A stretch of DNA of 64,000 nt from Mobilicoccus caccae (GCF_030161635.1 NZ_BSUO01000001.1:1903199-1967198), one strand, 5' to 3'. Positions 40,361-51,231 are shown, numbered from the stretch's first letter. The notes: generated by a model not told the origin, from the letters alone. Program-made: numbers and translations.

Positions 40361-41285
40361 CGAACGTCTCCTGATCCACCCGGACGCCCCGGGCCCAGTC
40401 GGCTGCGGCCATCGGCTTCTTGCCCTGCGGTTGCACCGTCGTCAGCTCGATCGGCCCGTCACCGGTGCCGACGAGCACGTGGGCCCGACCCGCCTCGATC
40501 TCTCCGGGCGCGAGGGTCGCGCCCGCGCGCTCCGGCCCGGCCTCCGACGTCGCGAGCACCTTGAGCGGGGCGCCGCGGAACATCGTCCACGCGCCCGGGG
40601 CGGGGGTGCATCCGCGCACCCGGTTGCGCACCGCGCGCGCCGGGTCGGCCCAGTGGATGCGGGCGTCCTCCCGGGTGAGCTTGGGGGCGTAGCTGGGCTC
40701 GCCCTCCTGCGCCTGCGGCGTCGCCGTCCCGTCCTCGAGGGCGTCCAGGGTGGAGACGAGCAGCCGGGCCCCGGCCACGGCGAGCCGGGAGAGCACCTCG
40801 CCCGCGGTCTCGTCCGGGTCGACGTCGACGCGCAGGTGATCGAGGATCGGCCCGGTGTCGAGGCCCTCTTCCAGCAGGAACGTGCACGCCCCGGTCTCGG
40901 CCTCGCCGGCGATGAGCGAGTGCTGGACGGGAGCGGCGCCGCGCCACGCGGGCAGCAGCGAGAAGTGCAGGTTGATCCAGCCGTGCGCGGGGATGTCGAG
41001 CGCGGCCGGGGGGACGATGTTGCCGTACGCGACGACGGGGGCGGCGTCCGGGGCCAGGTCGGTCAACCGTGCGAGGAACTCCGGGTCACGCACCGTGGTG
41101 GGGGTGAGCACCTCGATCCCCGCCTCCTGCGCGCACACCCGCACCGGGCTGGGCCGCAGGCCCCGACCGCGACCGGCCCGGGCGTCCGGGCGGGTGACGA
41201 CGGCGAGGACCTCGTGGCCCGAGGCGATGAGGGCCTCCAGGGACGGGACGGCCACCTCGGGGGTGCCGGCGAACACGACGCGCAT
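40353..41285 (-). CDS. fmt: Methionyl-tRNA formyltransferase
   Basis: Formylates initiator Met-tRNA using 10-formyl-tetrahydrofolate. 310 residues: [35 protein letters not shown], the catalytic [18 protein letters not shown] and [10 protein letters not shown], and the C-terminal tRNA-binding domain ([17 protein letters not shown] [20 protein letters not shown]). The start shares a base with the def stop (TGATG), so the two are coupled, as in most bacteria. Confidence 0.96.
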   Translation of the reverse strand: MRVVFAGTPEVAVPSLEALIASGHEVLAVVTRPDARAGRGRGLRPSPVRVCAQEAGIEVLTPTTVRDPEFLARLTDLAPDAAPVVAYGNIVPPAALDIPAHGWINLHFSLLPAWRGAAPVQHSLIAGEAETGACTFLLEEGLDTGPILDHLRVDVDPDETAGEVLSRLAVAGARLLVSTLDALEDGTATPQAQEGEPSYAPKLTREDARIHWADPARAVRNRVRGCTPAPGAWTMFRGAPLKVLATSEAGPERAGATLAPGEIEAGRAHVLVGTGDGPIELTTVQPQGKKPMAAADWARGVRVDQETFDV

Positions 41286-41815
41286 CAGGCCCTCCTGCCG
41301 TGCGGGTTCTCCTTGACGACGACCTCGCCCGCCCACGACGCCGACCGGATGACCTTGAGCGCGCGACGTCGCGCCACCGGGTCGAGCCGGTCGATGAACA
41401 GCACCCCGTCGAGGTGGTCGGTCTCGTGCTGGAAGCACTGCGCGAGCAGGGCGGTCCCCTCGATCCGGACGGGCTCGCCGTGCTGGTCGAACCCCGTGGC
41501 GACGGCCCGGGGGGCACGCGGGGGCATCGCCTGCAGTCCGGGGATGGACAGGCATCCCTCCTCGGTCTCCTCGAGATCGCCCTCGAGGCTGAGCACGGGG
41601 TTGACGACGTGGCCGAGGACGCCGTCGACGTGGTAGGTGAACACCCGCAACCCCACCCCGATCTGCGGGGCCGCGAGTCCCGCGCCGGGAGCCTCGAGCA
41701 TCGAGTCGGTGAGGTCCTGCACGAGGCCGCGCAGTTCGGCGTCGAAGTCGGTGACCTCGCTCGCCCGGGTACGCAGCACCGGATCGCCCAGGCGGCGGAT
41801 GTCGAGGGTCGTCAC
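41285..41815 (-). CDS. def: Peptide deformylase
   Basis: Removes the N-formyl group from new proteins; a metallo-hydrolase. All three motifs are present: [21 protein letters not shown] (metal Cys) and QHETDHLDG (two His and the catalytic Glu). 176 residues. The GTG at 41815 is chosen for its GAAGGA 6-7 nt upstream; the open frame extends to 41971 without support. 152 nt after priA. Confidence 0.96.
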   Translation of the reverse strand: MTTLDIRRLGDPVLRTRASEVTDFDAELRGLVQDLTDSMLEAPGAGLAAPQIGVGLRVFTYHVDGVLGHVVNPVLSLEGDLEETEEGCLSIPGLQAMPPRAPRAVATGFDQHGEPVRIEGTALLAQCFQHETDHLDGVLFIDRLDPVARRRALKVIRSASWAGEVVVKENPHGRRA

Positions 41816-41967
41816 GCGGGTCCTTCGCGGGTGGGAACGGGTGGGGTGGTGCCGGGATGGCGATTCGGGCCGCAGGCGAGCCGATTCCCGCATCGATCGT
41901 GGCGCGGTCGGCCGGGAGGCCGGGCGGCGCGCACGCGCCAGTCTAGGAGACGGCCGGACGAGCCTGA

Positions 41968-44135
41968 TCATCCGACGTCGGTCACGCCGAGGCGGACGGC
42001 GACCTGGTCACGCTCCTTGCGGGCACTGCGCGTGCGTCGGATGGCCGCCAGCGCCGCGGTGGCCGCCGCCGCGTGGGCGAGCGGGACCCGGAGCAGCAGG
42101 TGGACCTCCTCCCCCACCGGGATCGGCCCGAGGCGATCGACCTCGACGACGTCGCGCAGGTCGGCCACGAACTCGTCGGCGATGGCGCGCACGCCGGCCT
42201 GGCTGCCCGACAGGCGGGCCATCCACACCGTGGGCGGCAGCGACAGCTCCTCGCGTTCGGCCAGCTCCCGGCGGGCGAACCACTCCGGATTCCACCGGAT
42301 CAGGGCCTCGACCACCGGCAGCGGGGTGTGGGTGGGTGCACCGGCGAGCACGACGACGCCACCGGCCGCCGCGTCGCGTGTGAGGGCCGCGGCCGTCAGC
42401 CACCGGCGCAGCGCCTCCTCCCCCGCGTCCAGCCTCGGGCGGTCGATGTTGGCCCAGGCGTCGAGCAGCAGCGTGGCCGCGTAGCCGCCCTCGGCGTAGG
42501 GCTCGGCGCCCGGGGTGGCGATGACGAGGGCCGGGCGGTTCTCGACCCGCTCGAGGACCTCGGGCGACCCGGAGGTGCGGATCGGGACTCCCGGAAAGGC
42601 CCGACCCAGCTCTTCGGCCGTGCGGTGGGCACCGACGACGCTGCTGCGCCAGCGGTGCGATCCGCAGTGGACACAGGTGAAGGCGACCGGTGATCGCCCG
42701 CACCACCGGCATTCGGGGGGCACGTTCGGGCCGGGGAGCGCGAGGGGGCCGTGGCAGTGCGGGCACCGCGCCGGCGTCCGGCACTCCTGGCACGAGAGGG
42801 AGGGCAGGTACCCACGCCGCGGCACCTGGACGAGCACCGGCCCCGACTCCAACGCGGCGTGGGCGGCGCGCCACGCGGCCGAGGGCAGGTGGGCGTGCGC
42901 CCCCGGACCGTCGCGCTCCTGGTCGTGTCCCTCACCGACGACGTGCACCCGCGCGAGGCGACGACGGTCGGCCGGCTCGGGCACGATCTCGCGGACCAGG
43001 CCGGAGACGACCCACTGCTCGACGGCGACCGACCGCGCGAACCCTCCGACGAGCAGGGCGGCCCCGGTCTGCTCGGCGCGGGCGCGCAGGACCTCCCGCA
43101 TGTGCGCGTACGGGGCGCGGGGCTCGGCGTGCAGGTCGTCGCCGTCGTCCCACCAGGCGACCAGACCGAGGTCGGCCACCGGTGCGTACGCGGCGGCCCG
43201 GGTGCCGACCACGCAGGACACGTGGCCACGCAGCACCGACAGCCAGGCGGTGTACCGGGCCTGGGGACCCTGATCCGCGGTCAGACGCACGTGGCGTCCC
43301 TTGCCGAGCACGGCGAGCAGGGCCGCGTCCACGCGGGCGACGTCGCGGTGATCCGGCACGACCAGCACCACTCCTCGACCGCCTGCGAGCGTCGCCGCCG
43401 CGGCCGCGGCCAGCGCCGCGGGCCAGTCGAGGTCGGGATCGGTCGTCGGCAACGCCGACCACGCCGCCCACGGCCCCTCACCCGCGGTGATGCGCCGCAG
43501 AAAGCTCTCCCCAGCGGGATAGCGACCCCACGGGCCCGGCGTCGGCGCGGGGACGACCTCCGCGTCGGGCGGTGAGCCGGCACCCCCGGTCCCGGCGGAT
43601 CGACCACCGGTCCCGGCGGATCACCCACCGACGGAGCCGCGTCGCCCGCGGGCACCTGCGGATCGACCGGCGCCTGCGGGGGCCGAGCCGTCAGCGCCTT
43701 CTCGGCCTGGGCGTGCCGGGGTGGCACCGCCAGGCGCAGGACGTCGGCGAAGGTGCCGGCGTGCCGGTCGGCGACCGTGCGGGCCAGCGTCGCGATCTCG
43801 GGGGTGAGCACCGGCTCGGGACTGACGACCCGCCGCAGGTCGGCGAGCCTGCCCGCGTGCTCGGGACGTGCCCGCCGTTCGAGGACGACACCGTCGACCT
43901 CCCGCCCGGCGAACCGCACCTTGACCCGGGCACCCGGGACCGCACCGTCGTCGAACTCGGCCGGCACGCGGTACTCGAAACCCCGGTCGAGGTGCGGCAG
44001 GGGCACCTGAACCGCCACGAGGGCCACGGGCGACTCGGGTGTCGGTGCCTCCGCTGCCCCCTGCGCGTGTCCGGACCGTTCGGGCGTCGCGGGCACGGCG
44101 ACCAGGGCCTGCTGCGCGCCTGCGTCCGATGCCAT
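41968..44135 (-). CDS. priA: Primosomal protein N' (PriA), frameshifted, helicase motifs degenerate
   Basis: Replication-restart protein. The N-terminal DNA-binding domain (VPLPHLDRGFEYRVPAEFDDG, GARVKVRFAGREVDGVV) ends in a Pro-rich stretch, after which the frame breaks; one missing G in the run opposite 43583-43587 joins it to PGPWGRYPAGESFLRRITAG and the rest, giving 722 residues. Eight cysteines of the zinc-binding region are intact (CQECRTPARCPHC, CRWC, CVHC). The Walker A loop is absent (TLAGGRGVVLVVPD in its place), as in other actinobacterial PriA. TAGAAA at 44142-44147 lies 6 nt before the start: leaderless. Confidence 0.9.
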
Positions 44136-44292
44136 ACCCCGTTTCTACCCCTTCCCGCCGACAACCCTTCGTCGCGCCCCGCGCGGCCACGGCGTGTCCA
44201 CCCGGGCTCCCGTGCCGCCCAGGGGTCCCCGCGCCGCCGAAGTCCGGCCCCCTCGACACGCGGCGGAACTCGGGAGGCGGTAGAAACGACCC

Positions 44293-45530
44293 ATGCGATC
44301 TCCCCACGTTCTCGCGATGATCCTCGCCGGCGGCCGCGGTAGCCGGATGGACGTGCTCACCCGAGAGCGGCCCAAACCCGTCCTGCCCTTCGGGGGGACC
44401 CACCGCCTCATCGACTTCCCCCTGTCCAACCTGCGGCACAGCGGGATCGACGACATCCTCATGTGCGTCCAGTACCACGCGTCCTCGCTCGAACGTGCCG
44501 TCGGCGGCGGCCGGCCGTGGGACCTCGACCGCACCCGCGGTGGGTTGCTCGTCATCGGCCCCGAGGAGGGCCGCGGACCCGAACGCAGCGGGTTCGCCAC
44601 GGGTAACGCCGATCTCCTGCGCCGGTTCCGGCACGAGATCCGCCACCACGAGCCCGACGTCGTGCTCGTCCTCTCGGCCGATCACGTCTACGCGGCCGAC
44701 TACGGCGACCTCGTCGACACCCACCTCGAGGCCGGCGCCGACGTCACGATCCTCACCTACGACCTCTCCAAGACCGAGGCCGTCAATCACGCCGTCGTCG
44801 AGGTGGACGGCGACCCGAGCGTGCCGGGCACGCGCGTCTCGGGGCTGCAGTACAAGCCCACCCGCCCGGCGTCCTCGATCGTCGCGACCGAGGTCTTCGC
44901 CTACGACCCGGACACCCTCATGCGGGCGCTGGGTGAGCTGCACGACCGTGACGACGAGTCCGAGGCCGGCGACACCGGGCTCGGCGACTTCGGCGACAAG
45001 CTCCTGCCCCACCTCATCGAGCAGGGCACGGTCGTCGTGCACCCGCACACCGGCTACTGGCGCGACGTCGGCCGTCCGGAGTCGTTCCTGCGCGCCCACC
45101 GCGATCTGCTCGCCGGTCGCATCGACGTGTTCGACGACCCGCGACGCCCCCTGCTCGGAGCGACCACCAACCGGCCCGCGGCCCTCGTCAGCGAGGGTGC
45201 CGACCTCGTCGACTCGATGGTCTCCCCGGATGCGACGTCGCCGGCCGCGTCGTGCGCAGCGTGCTGGGTCCGGGTGTGGTCGTCGAGGCCGGGGCCGAGG
45301 TGGTCGACAGCGTCGTCTTCGAGGACGTGACGATCCGCGCCGGGGCCTTCGTCGGCACAGCGATCGTCGACCACCAGGTCGAGATCGAGCGGGACGCCCG
45401 CATCGGCGTGGAGACCGGCGACCGCCTGCCCGCCGAGGAGGACGTCTCCCTCGTGGGCCGGCAGAGCCGTGTCGGCCGCGGCGTCGTCATCGACTCCGGA
45501 GCGCGCCTCGAGCCCGGCACCACAGCCTGA
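44293..45530 (+). CDS. glgC: Glucose-1-phosphate adenylyltransferase, frameshifted
   Basis: Makes ADP-glucose for glycogen. LAMILAGGRGSRMDVLTRER is the nucleotide loop; RPKPVLPFGGTHRLIDFPLS, LSADHVYAADYGDLVD and GYWRDVGRPESFLRAH follow. The C-terminal left-handed beta-helix (VRSVLGPGVVVEAGAEVVDS, VFEDVTIRAGAFVGTAIVD) lies in another frame; one C missing from the CCCC run at 45224-45227 restores 412 residues. The ATG at 44293 has TAGAAA 6 nt upstream and is probably leaderless. It sits, divergent from priA, within a block that is otherwise housekeeping synteny. Confidence 0.9.
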
Positions 45531-45543
45531 TTCCACCCGCATC

Positions 45544-45582
45544 CGCGACGACCCGGTAGGCCAGGCCTACCGGGTCGTCGCG
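45544..45582. terminator. 18-bp bidirectional hairpin between glgC and metK
   Basis: Perfect inverted repeat CGCGACGACCCGGTAGGC / GCCTACCGGGTCGTCGCG with a 3-nt loop, in the 84-nt gap between two convergent genes. Its strength and placement fit a terminator for both strands. Confidence 0.85.
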
Positions 45583-45614
45583 AGTGCGTGAGGGAACCGC
45601 GTGGTGGGGAGACC

Positions 45615-46832
45615 TCAGCCGTTGATCGCGCGCTGCAGCTCCTCGACGCGGTTCGTCTTCTCCCAGGTGAAGGGGTTGACGACACCGTCGGCGGTGGTGC
45701 GGCCGAAGTGGCCGTACGCGGCGGTGGCCTTGTAGATCGGACGCAGCAGGTCGAGCTGGTCGACGATGGCGGCCGGGCGCAGGTCGAACACCGTGGTGAT
45801 GGCCTTCTGGATCTCCTCCAACGGCTTGGTCTCGGTGCCGAAGCACTCGACGTACAGGCCGACCGGCTGGGCCTTGCCGATGGCGTAGGCGGTCTGGACC
45901 TCGCAGCGCTTGGCCAGACCGGCGGCGACGACGTTCTTGGCGACCCAGCGGGTGGCGTAGGCGGCCGAGCGGTCGACCTTCGAGGGGTCCTTGCCCGAGA
46001 ACGCGCCACCACCGTGGCGGGCCATGCCGCCGTAGGTGTCGACGATGATCTTGCGGCCGGTCAGGCCCGCGTCGCCCATCGGGCCACCGACGACGAACTT
46101 GCCGGTCGGGTTGACGAGCAGGCGGTAGTCCTCGACGTTCATGCCGACACCGGAGTCGGCGAGCTCCTCCAGGACGGGCTTGATGATGAGCTTCTCGACG
46201 TCGGGCTGCAGCAGCGCCTCGAGGCTCACGTCCTCGGCGTGCTGGGTCGACAGGACGAGGGTGTCGAGCGAGACGGCCTGGTCGCCGTTGTAGGCGATCG
46301 TGACCTGGGTCTTGCCGTCGGGACGCAGGTAGGCCATCTGGCCCGACTTGCGCACGGCGGTGAGCCGCTCGGCGAGCCGGTGCGCGAGGAAGATCGGCAG
46401 CGGCATGTACTCGGGGGTCTCGTCGGTGGCGTACCCGAACATCAGGCCCTGGTCGCCGGCGCCCTGCTTGTCGAGGGGGTCGACGCCACCGGTGCGGTTC
46501 TCGTACGCGGTGTCGACACCCTGGGCGATGTCGCGGCTCTGCTCGCCGATGGAGATCTCGACGCCGCAGGTGCGGCCGTCGAATCCCTTGACGGAGCTGT
46601 CGTACCCGATACCGATGATGGTCTTGCGCACCAGGCTGGGGATGTCGACGTATCCGGTGGTCGCGACCTCCCCGGCGACGTGGACGAGTCCGGTCGTCAC
46701 CATCGTCTCGACGGCGACACGCGCGTGGGGGTCCTGCTCGAGCATCGCGTCGAGGATGGAGTCACTGATCTGGTCGCAGATCTTGTCGGGGTGACCCTCG
46801 GTGACGGACTCGGAGGTGAACAGTCGGGACAC
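45615..46832 (-). CDS. metK: S-adenosylmethionine synthetase
   Basis: Makes SAM from methionine and ATP; in this window SAM feeds many corrin methylases. 405 residues with [35 protein letters not shown] (the signature), [12 protein letters not shown] and [19 protein letters not shown]. The GTG start at 46832 has GAGGAG 9 nt upstream. It lies 42 nt after coaBC and is the last gene of the mihF-gmk-rpoZ-coaBC-metK run. Confidence 0.98.
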   Translation of the reverse strand: MSRLFTSESVTEGHPDKICDQISDSILDAMLEQDPHARVAVETMVTTGLVHVAGEVATTGYVDIPSLVRKTIIGIGYDSSVKGFDGRTCGVEISIGEQSRDIAQGVDTAYENRTGGVDPLDKQGAGDQGLMFGYATDETPEYMPLPIFLAHRLAERLTAVRKSGQMAYLRPDGKTQVTIAYNGDQAVSLDTLVLSTQHAEDVSLEALLQPDVEKLIIKPVLEELADSGVGMNVEDYRLLVNPTGKFVVGGPMGDAGLTGRKIIVDTYGGMARHGGGAFSGKDPSKVDRSAAYATRWVAKNVVAAGLAKRCEVQTAYAIGKAQPVGLYVECFGTETKPLEEIQKAITTVFDLRPAAIVDQLDLLRPIYKATAAYGHFGRTTADGVVNPFTWEKTNRVEELQRAING

Positions 46833-46874
46833 GGGTGGGAACTCCTCACTGGTGGGGACGACCCGGCGGGTGGC

Positions 46875-48320
46875 TCAGCGGTCGAGGGTCGAGTCTACAA
46901 AGCGTCGGGGACGGTCGCGCAGCGCGTCTTCCACGGCGTCCAGCACGGCGGCCGAGGCGGCCGCCTTGGTGGTCGGGCCGGCCTGCGCGAGCAGGGTGCC
47001 GCCCGGTCCGAGCACGTGGACGGTGGTGTCGTCCTGGCCGAAGGTGACCCCGACGCCGACCTCGTTGGCCACGAGCAGGTCACAGCCCTTGCGTGCCAGC
47101 TTGGCCCGCGCGTGGTGCAGGACGTCGCCCTCGGCGTCACCGGTCTCGGCGGCGAACCCGACGATGAGCGGGCCGGGCTCACCGGAGCGTTCGCGCCGGG
47201 AGTCCCGCTCGCGCACGAGGCCGGCGAGGATGTCGGGGTTGCGGACGAGTTCGACGACGGGTGCGTCCTCCGGCTCGGCCTCGCCGGGTGCCGCCTGGGT
47301 CTTCTTGATCTTGGCCTCGGCGTAGGTCGCGGGCCGGAAGTCGGCCACGGCCGCGGCCATGACGACGACGTCGGCCGTCCTCGCGGCCTCGCTCATGGCC
47401 GCCTCGAGGTCCCGCGCGGTCTCGACCGCGACCAGTCGCACCCCGGCGGGTGTCGGCAGGGAGGCGCTGGAGACGAGGGTGACCTGCGCGCCACGGGCTG
47501 CGGCGACGGTCGCGAGGGCGTATCCCTGCTTGCCCGAGCTGCGGTTGCCCAGATAGCGCACGGGGTCCAGCGGTTCGCGGGTGCCGCCTGCGCTGATGAC
47601 GACGTCGAGTCCGGCCAGCGAGGATCCTTGCGCCCTGGGCGACTCCGGCATCTCGGAGACGCCGGACGGCTCGGCCGTGTCCGACGTCGAGATCTCGGGG
47701 AGGGCGAGGGGCGCATCGGCCTGGAGGATGGCGAGGCACGCCTCGTAGATCTCCTGCGGCTCGGGCAGGCGACCCGGCCCGGTGTCGACGCCGGTCAGAC
47801 GCCCCGAGGCGGGGTCGATGACGTGGACACCGCGCTCGCGCAGGGTCGAGCAGTTGGCGACCGTCGCGGGGTGCTCCCACATCTCGGTGTGCATGGCAGG
47901 GGCGAGCACCACCGGGCAGCGCGCGGTGAGCAGGACGTTGGTGAGCAGGTCGTCGGCCAGGCCGTGCGCGGCACGGGCCAGGAGGTCGGCGGTGGCCGGG
48001 GCCACGACGACCAGATCGGCCTGCTTGCCGAGGCGCACGTGCGGCACCTCCTCGACGCGGTCCCACACCTGATCCGAGACCGGCTTGCCCGAGAGGGCCT
48101 CCCAGGTGGGCGCCCCGACGAACTTCAGCGCCGCGGCCGTGGGCACGACCGTGACGTCGGCCCCCGCCTCGGCGAACAGACGCAGCAGCAGGCACGCCTT
48201 GTAGGCGGCGATGCCACCGGCGACACCGAGCACGACGCGGCGCCCCCGGACGGAGAACTCGCCGGCCCCGGGGGTGTGGCCCGGGTCGGGCGTGTTGTCC
48301 GGCGGGGGCGCCGTCGCCAC
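46875..48320 (-). CDS. coaBC: Bifunctional phosphopantothenoylcysteine decarboxylase/synthetase
   Basis: Two steps of coenzyme A synthesis. The N-terminal flavoprotein decarboxylase (VVLGVAGGIAAYKACLLLRL, HVRLGKQADLVVVAPATADL, LAPAMHTEMWEHPAT, VANCSTLRE) is joined by a Ser/Glu-rich linker to the synthetase (VVISAGGTREPLDPVRYLGN, RSSGKQGYALA, ADFRPATYAEAKIKK, FAAETGD). 481 residues. GTG start at 48320, 5 nt after rpoZ. Confidence 0.96.
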   Translation of the reverse strand: MATAPPPDNTPDPGHTPGAGEFSVRGRRVVLGVAGGIAAYKACLLLRLFAEAGADVTVVPTAAALKFVGAPTWEALSGKPVSDQVWDRVEEVPHVRLGKQADLVVVAPATADLLARAAHGLADDLLTNVLLTARCPVVLAPAMHTEMWEHPATVANCSTLRERGVHVIDPASGRLTGVDTGPGRLPEPQEIYEACLAILQADAPLALPEISTSDTAEPSGVSEMPESPRAQGSSLAGLDVVISAGGTREPLDPVRYLGNRSSGKQGYALATVAAARGAQVTLVSSASLPTPAGVRLVAVETARDLEAAMSEAARTADVVVMAAAVADFRPATYAEAKIKKTQAAPGEAEPEDAPVVELVRNPDILAGLVRERDSRRERSGEPGPLIVGFAAETGDAEGDVLHHARAKLARKGCDLLVANEVGVGVTFGQDDTTVHVLGPGGTLLAQAGPTTKAAASAAVLDAVEDALRDRPRRFVDSTLDR

Positions 48321-48325
48321 GGGTC

Positions 48326-48589
48326 TCAGCCTTCGGTGGGCGTGGAGGTGAGCAGGCCGTCGTTGATCTCGCGCAGGGACACCGACAGCGGCTTCTCGTG
48401 GATCTCGGTCTCGACCAGCGGCCCCACGTACTCCAGCAGTCCTTCGGAGAGCTGGCTGTAGTACGCGTTGATCTGGCGCGCGCGCTTGGCGGCGTAGATC
48501 ACGAGGGCGTACTTGGAGTCGGCGATCGCGAGCAGGTCGTCGATCGGCGGGTTGGTGATGCCTTCGGGGTTCGGGATGGTGCCGGACAC
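48326..48589 (-). CDS. rpoZ: RNA polymerase omega subunit
   Basis: Assembly subunit of RNA polymerase. 87 residues: [20 protein letters not shown], then [20 protein letters not shown], and [13 protein letters not shown] match the actinobacterial form. GTG start at 48589, 41 nt after gmk, 5 nt before coaBC. Confidence 0.96.
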   Translation of the reverse strand: MSGTIPNPEGITNPPIDDLLAIADSKYALVIYAAKRARQINAYYSQLSEGLLEYVGPLVETEIHEKPLSVSLREINDGLLTSTPTEG

Positions 48590-48630
48590 AGGCAGGGTCT
48601 CGTTTCGTCGGAGTCGGTGGTGCGTGGCCG

Positions 48631-49290
48631 TCAGCGCGGGCCGGCGGCCTCGGTGGGAACGGTGGTCGTCCCGATGGTCGTGTCAGCGGCCCCCGCGTCG
48701 GGCACGGTGCCGCTACTCATCAATGATACGAGTTCGCGGGCCGCACGCCGAACCTCGTCGTTGACGACGGTGACGTCGAACTCGTCCGCGGCGGCCAGTT
48801 CGACCTTGGCGGTGGCGAGCCGGCGGGTGCGTTCCTCCTCGCCCTCGGTGCCCCGGCCGACCAACCGGCGCTCGAGTTCCTCCCAGCTCGGCGGGGCGAG
48901 GAAGACGAACAGCGCGTCGGGCATCGACTGGCGGACCTGACGGGCGCCGGAGAGGTCGATCTCGAGCAGGACCGGCGATCCGGCGGCGAGCCGCTTCGTG
49001 ACCGCGGCCCGTGGAGTGCCGTACCAGTGCCGCCCGTGGACGACGGCGTACTCGAGGAACTCACCGCGCGAGACCATCGCGGAGAAGGTGTCGGCGTCGA
49101 GGAAGTGGTAGTGCTCGCCGTCGACCTCGCCGGGGCGCGGTGGCCGCGTGGTCGCCGAGACCGAGAGCCACACCTCGGGGTGGTGCTCACGGATGTACGA
49201 ACTCACCGCGCCCTTGCCGACCGCCGTGGGACCGGCGAGGACGACGAGGCGACGCGGTGAGGCCGTCGGGTGCTGCGGCTGCGGTCTCAC
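48631..49290 (-). CDS. gmk: Guanylate kinase
   Basis: Phosphorylates GMP to GDP. 219 residues. The P-loop reads [18 protein letters not shown]; the GMP-binding part is [20 protein letters not shown] and [18 protein letters not shown], and [14 protein letters not shown] and [14 protein letters not shown] follow. The last 25 residues are an unconserved Thr/Ala-rich tail. The GTG start overlaps the mihF stop (GTGA). Confidence 0.96.
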   Translation of the reverse strand: MRPQPQHPTASPRRLVVLAGPTAVGKGAVSSYIREHHPEVWLSVSATTRPPRPGEVDGEHYHFLDADTFSAMVSRGEFLEYAVVHGRHWYGTPRAAVTKRLAAGSPVLLEIDLSGARQVRQSMPDALFVFLAPPSWEELERRLVGRGTEGEEERTRRLATAKVELAAADEFDVTVVNDEVRRAARELVSLMSSGTVPDAGAADTTIGTTTVPTEAAGPR

Positions 49291-49604
49291 TCGGTGCCGA
49301 AGCGCTCCAGCAGTGCGGCGATCTGGTTCGCGCCCAGGCCACGCACGCGGCGGGTCTCGGAGATACCGACCTCGTCCATGATCTGACGTGCGCGGACCCG
49401 GCCGACGCCGGGCATGGACTCCAGCAGGGAGGAGACCTTCATCTTGCCGACGACGTCGTCCTTCTTGCCGTCGGCGATGACCTTCTTGAGGCTCGTGTCG
49501 CCGGTCTTGAGGGCGTTCTTGATCGAGGCCCGCTGGCGACGAGCCACAGCAGCCTTCTCGAGAGCCTCGGCGCGCTGCTCGGGTGTCAGCTGGGGAAGTG
49601 CCAC
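49287..49604 (-). CDS. mihF: Actinobacterial integration host factor (mIHF)
   Basis: Nucleoid-associated DNA-bending protein of actinobacteria, unrelated in fold to E. coli IHF. 105 residues: an N-terminal helix [20 protein letters not shown], then the helix-two-turn-helix [20 protein letters not shown] and [19 protein letters not shown]. The GTG at 49604 has GAGGAGA 5 nt upstream. Its own promoter lies at 49692-49721. Confidence 0.95.
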   Translation of the reverse strand: MALPQLTPEQRAEALEKAAVARRQRASIKNALKTGDTSLKKVIADGKKDDVVGKMKVSSLLESMPGVGRVRARQIMDEVGISETRRVRGLGANQIAALLERFGTE

Positions 49605-49691
49605 GTTGTCTCCTCGGCGCGAAAAGTGAATCGATCGGTGTGATGGGCTTCAGTTCCCGGTCATGCGTCGGTCTGAGTCCAGTCAGGGTCG

Positions 49692-49721
49692 AACCTAGCC
49701 AAATGTGGCCGGAAAGTGCAA
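49692..49721 (-). promoter_or_regulatory. Promoter of the mihF-gmk-rpoZ-coaBC-metK run
   Basis: Minus strand: TTGCAC (49716-49721), an 18-nt spacer, and TAGGTT (49692-49697), close to the sigma-70 housekeeping consensus. Transcription would start near 49685, leaving about an 80-nt leader before mihF. The region is less GC-rich than its neighbours. Confidence 0.65.
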
Positions 49722-49766
49722 CGAAACGCCCGTACGACCTGCCGAGATCCGCGGACGGTCGTGATC

Positions 49767-50162
49767 TCAGTCGGTGACCGTGCCTGCGTCCGAGCCTCGG
49801 CCCGAGGCCTCTTCGCGGGCGATGGCCCGGTGATGCCGGATGACCTCCTCGACGAGGAATCCGAGGAACTTCTCGGCGAAGTCCGGGTCGAGGTCGGCAT
49901 GACCGGCGAGGGTGCGTAGGCGGGCGATCTGGAGGGCCTCACGCTCGGGATCGGCGGGCGGGAGGCCGTGTCGCGCCTTGAGCCGCCCGACCCGTTGGGT
50001 GTGGTTGAACCGCTCGGCCAGCAGGTGGATGAGGGCCGCGTCGATGTTGTCGATGCTGCGCCGGATCTCCAGGAGTTCCTCCGGCACCGAGGCGGCGGGG
50101 GACTCGCCGGGGTTGTTCGGGGCGGCCGGGGAGGACTGCGGCTGCTCGGGGCGCTCGGTCAC
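49767..50162 (-). CDS. Chorismate mutase (AroQ type)
   Basis: Converts chorismate to prephenate for Phe and Tyr synthesis. 131 residues: a disordered Pro/Ser head (about 25), then the three-helix AroQ domain with [53 protein letters not shown] and [20 protein letters not shown]. The catalytic Arg, Lys and Glu/Gln positions appear kept. The GTG start overlaps the pyrF stop (GTGA), so it is coupled to pyrF. Confidence 0.92.
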   Translation of the reverse strand: MTERPEQPQSSPAAPNNPGESPAASVPEELLEIRRSIDNIDAALIHLLAERFNHTQRVGRLKARHGLPPADPEREALQIARLRTLAGHADLDPDFAEKFLGFLVEEVIRHHRAIAREEASGRGSDAGTVTD

Positions 50163-51058
50163 GGCGCGTCTCCTCCGGTCGACAGGGTCGTGCGCAGGTC
50201 TGCGGCCACGTCCCGGGCCCGCTCACGCAGACTCGCGACGTCGGGGCCGGCCCCGAGCACGTCGCGGCTGCTCGAGGCGAGCACGTTGCCCAGGGCCGCG
50301 CCGAAGACCTCGCGCAGGTCCTCGGCGGTGGCCCCCTGAGCCCCGATGCCGGGCGCCAGCAACGGCGCGTCGGCGGCGGCGAGGTCGAGACCGAGGTCGG
50401 CGACCGCCGACCCGATGGTGGCGCCGACGACCATGCCGACGCTGCCCAACCGGCCGGCCCGCGCGGCCTCCGCGTTGTCGGCGGTGACGCCCGCGACCAC
50501 CGATCCGGCCACCGATTCGGCGCCGAGCCGGGCGTGTTGCACGCTCGCGCCCTCCGGGTTGGACGTGAGCGCGAGCACGAAGACGCCCCGCCCCTGTTCA
50601 GCCGCGAGGTCGAGCACCGGGCGCAGCGAGCCGTAACCGAGGTAGGGGCTGACGGTGATCGCGTCGGCCCGCAGCGGGGCGGTGGCGCCCAGGTAGGCCT
50701 GGGCGTAGCCGCCCATCGTCGAGCCGATGTCGCCGCGCTTGACGTCGAGGAGGGTGAGCGTGCCGACCTCACGCAGGTCGGCCAGGGTGCGTTCGAGGAT
50801 CGCGACGCCCGCGGAGCCGAACCGCTCGAAGAACGCCGACTGCGGCTTGACACAGGCGACCTCACCGGCGAACGCCTCGACGCAAATCCTCGAGAACGCG
50901 TCCAGTCCTTCGATGTCGTCGGGCAGTCCCCAGGCGCTCAGGAGGGCGGCGTGGGGGTCGATGCCCGCGCAGAGCGGGCCGTGGGCGTCCATCGCCTCCC
51001 TCAGGCGCTCACCGAAGGGGCGGTCGGGCGGGGAGGGCAGCTGATCGGAGGTGCTCAC
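50159..51058 (-). CDS. pyrF: Orotidine 5'-phosphate decarboxylase (type 2)
   Basis: Last step of UMP synthesis. 299 residues of the long, mycobacterial type: GPLCAGIDPHAALLSAWGLP, VACVKPQSAFFERFGSAGVA, and the catalytic LTLLDVKRGDIGSTMGGYAQ. APGIGAQGATAEDLREVFG closes the barrel. The GTG at 51058 has TAAGGT (51067-51072) 8 nt upstream, so it is probably leaderless and transcribed apart from the pyrB-pyrD operon, from which it is separated by the transporter and two-component genes. Confidence 0.95.
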   Translation of the reverse strand: MSTSDQLPSPPDRPFGERLREAMDAHGPLCAGIDPHAALLSAWGLPDDIEGLDAFSRICVEAFAGEVACVKPQSAFFERFGSAGVAILERTLADLREVGTLTLLDVKRGDIGSTMGGYAQAYLGATAPLRADAITVSPYLGYGSLRPVLDLAAEQGRGVFVLALTSNPEGASVQHARLGAESVAGSVVAGVTADNAEAARAGRLGSVGMVVGATIGSAVADLGLDLAAADAPLLAPGIGAQGATAEDLREVFGAALGNVLASSSRDVLGAGPDVASLRERARDVAADLRTTLSTGGDAP

Positions 51059-51231
51059 GGCCACAGACCTTACCGTCGCCCACCGACCGCGGACACGCCT
51101 CGCCGGGCCGGTCTCCATCCTTCGATGGACGCCGGACCCATCGTCCGCGCGATGTGCCGGTGGCGCCCCGGCCGGTCCACTGGAGGTCATGGTCGCGCGA
51201 CCCGCGGCCACCACTGCCGGAAGGACCCCCG

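Noticed and set aside
46833..46874. SAM riboswitch in front of metK
   Set aside because: The gap to coaBC is only 42 nt, too short, and shows no conserved SAM-aptamer sequence.
45588..48461. 957-codon plus-strand open frame over metK, coaBC and rpoZ
   Set aside because: It spans three real minus-strand genes and their gaps; composition is that of a shadow frame.
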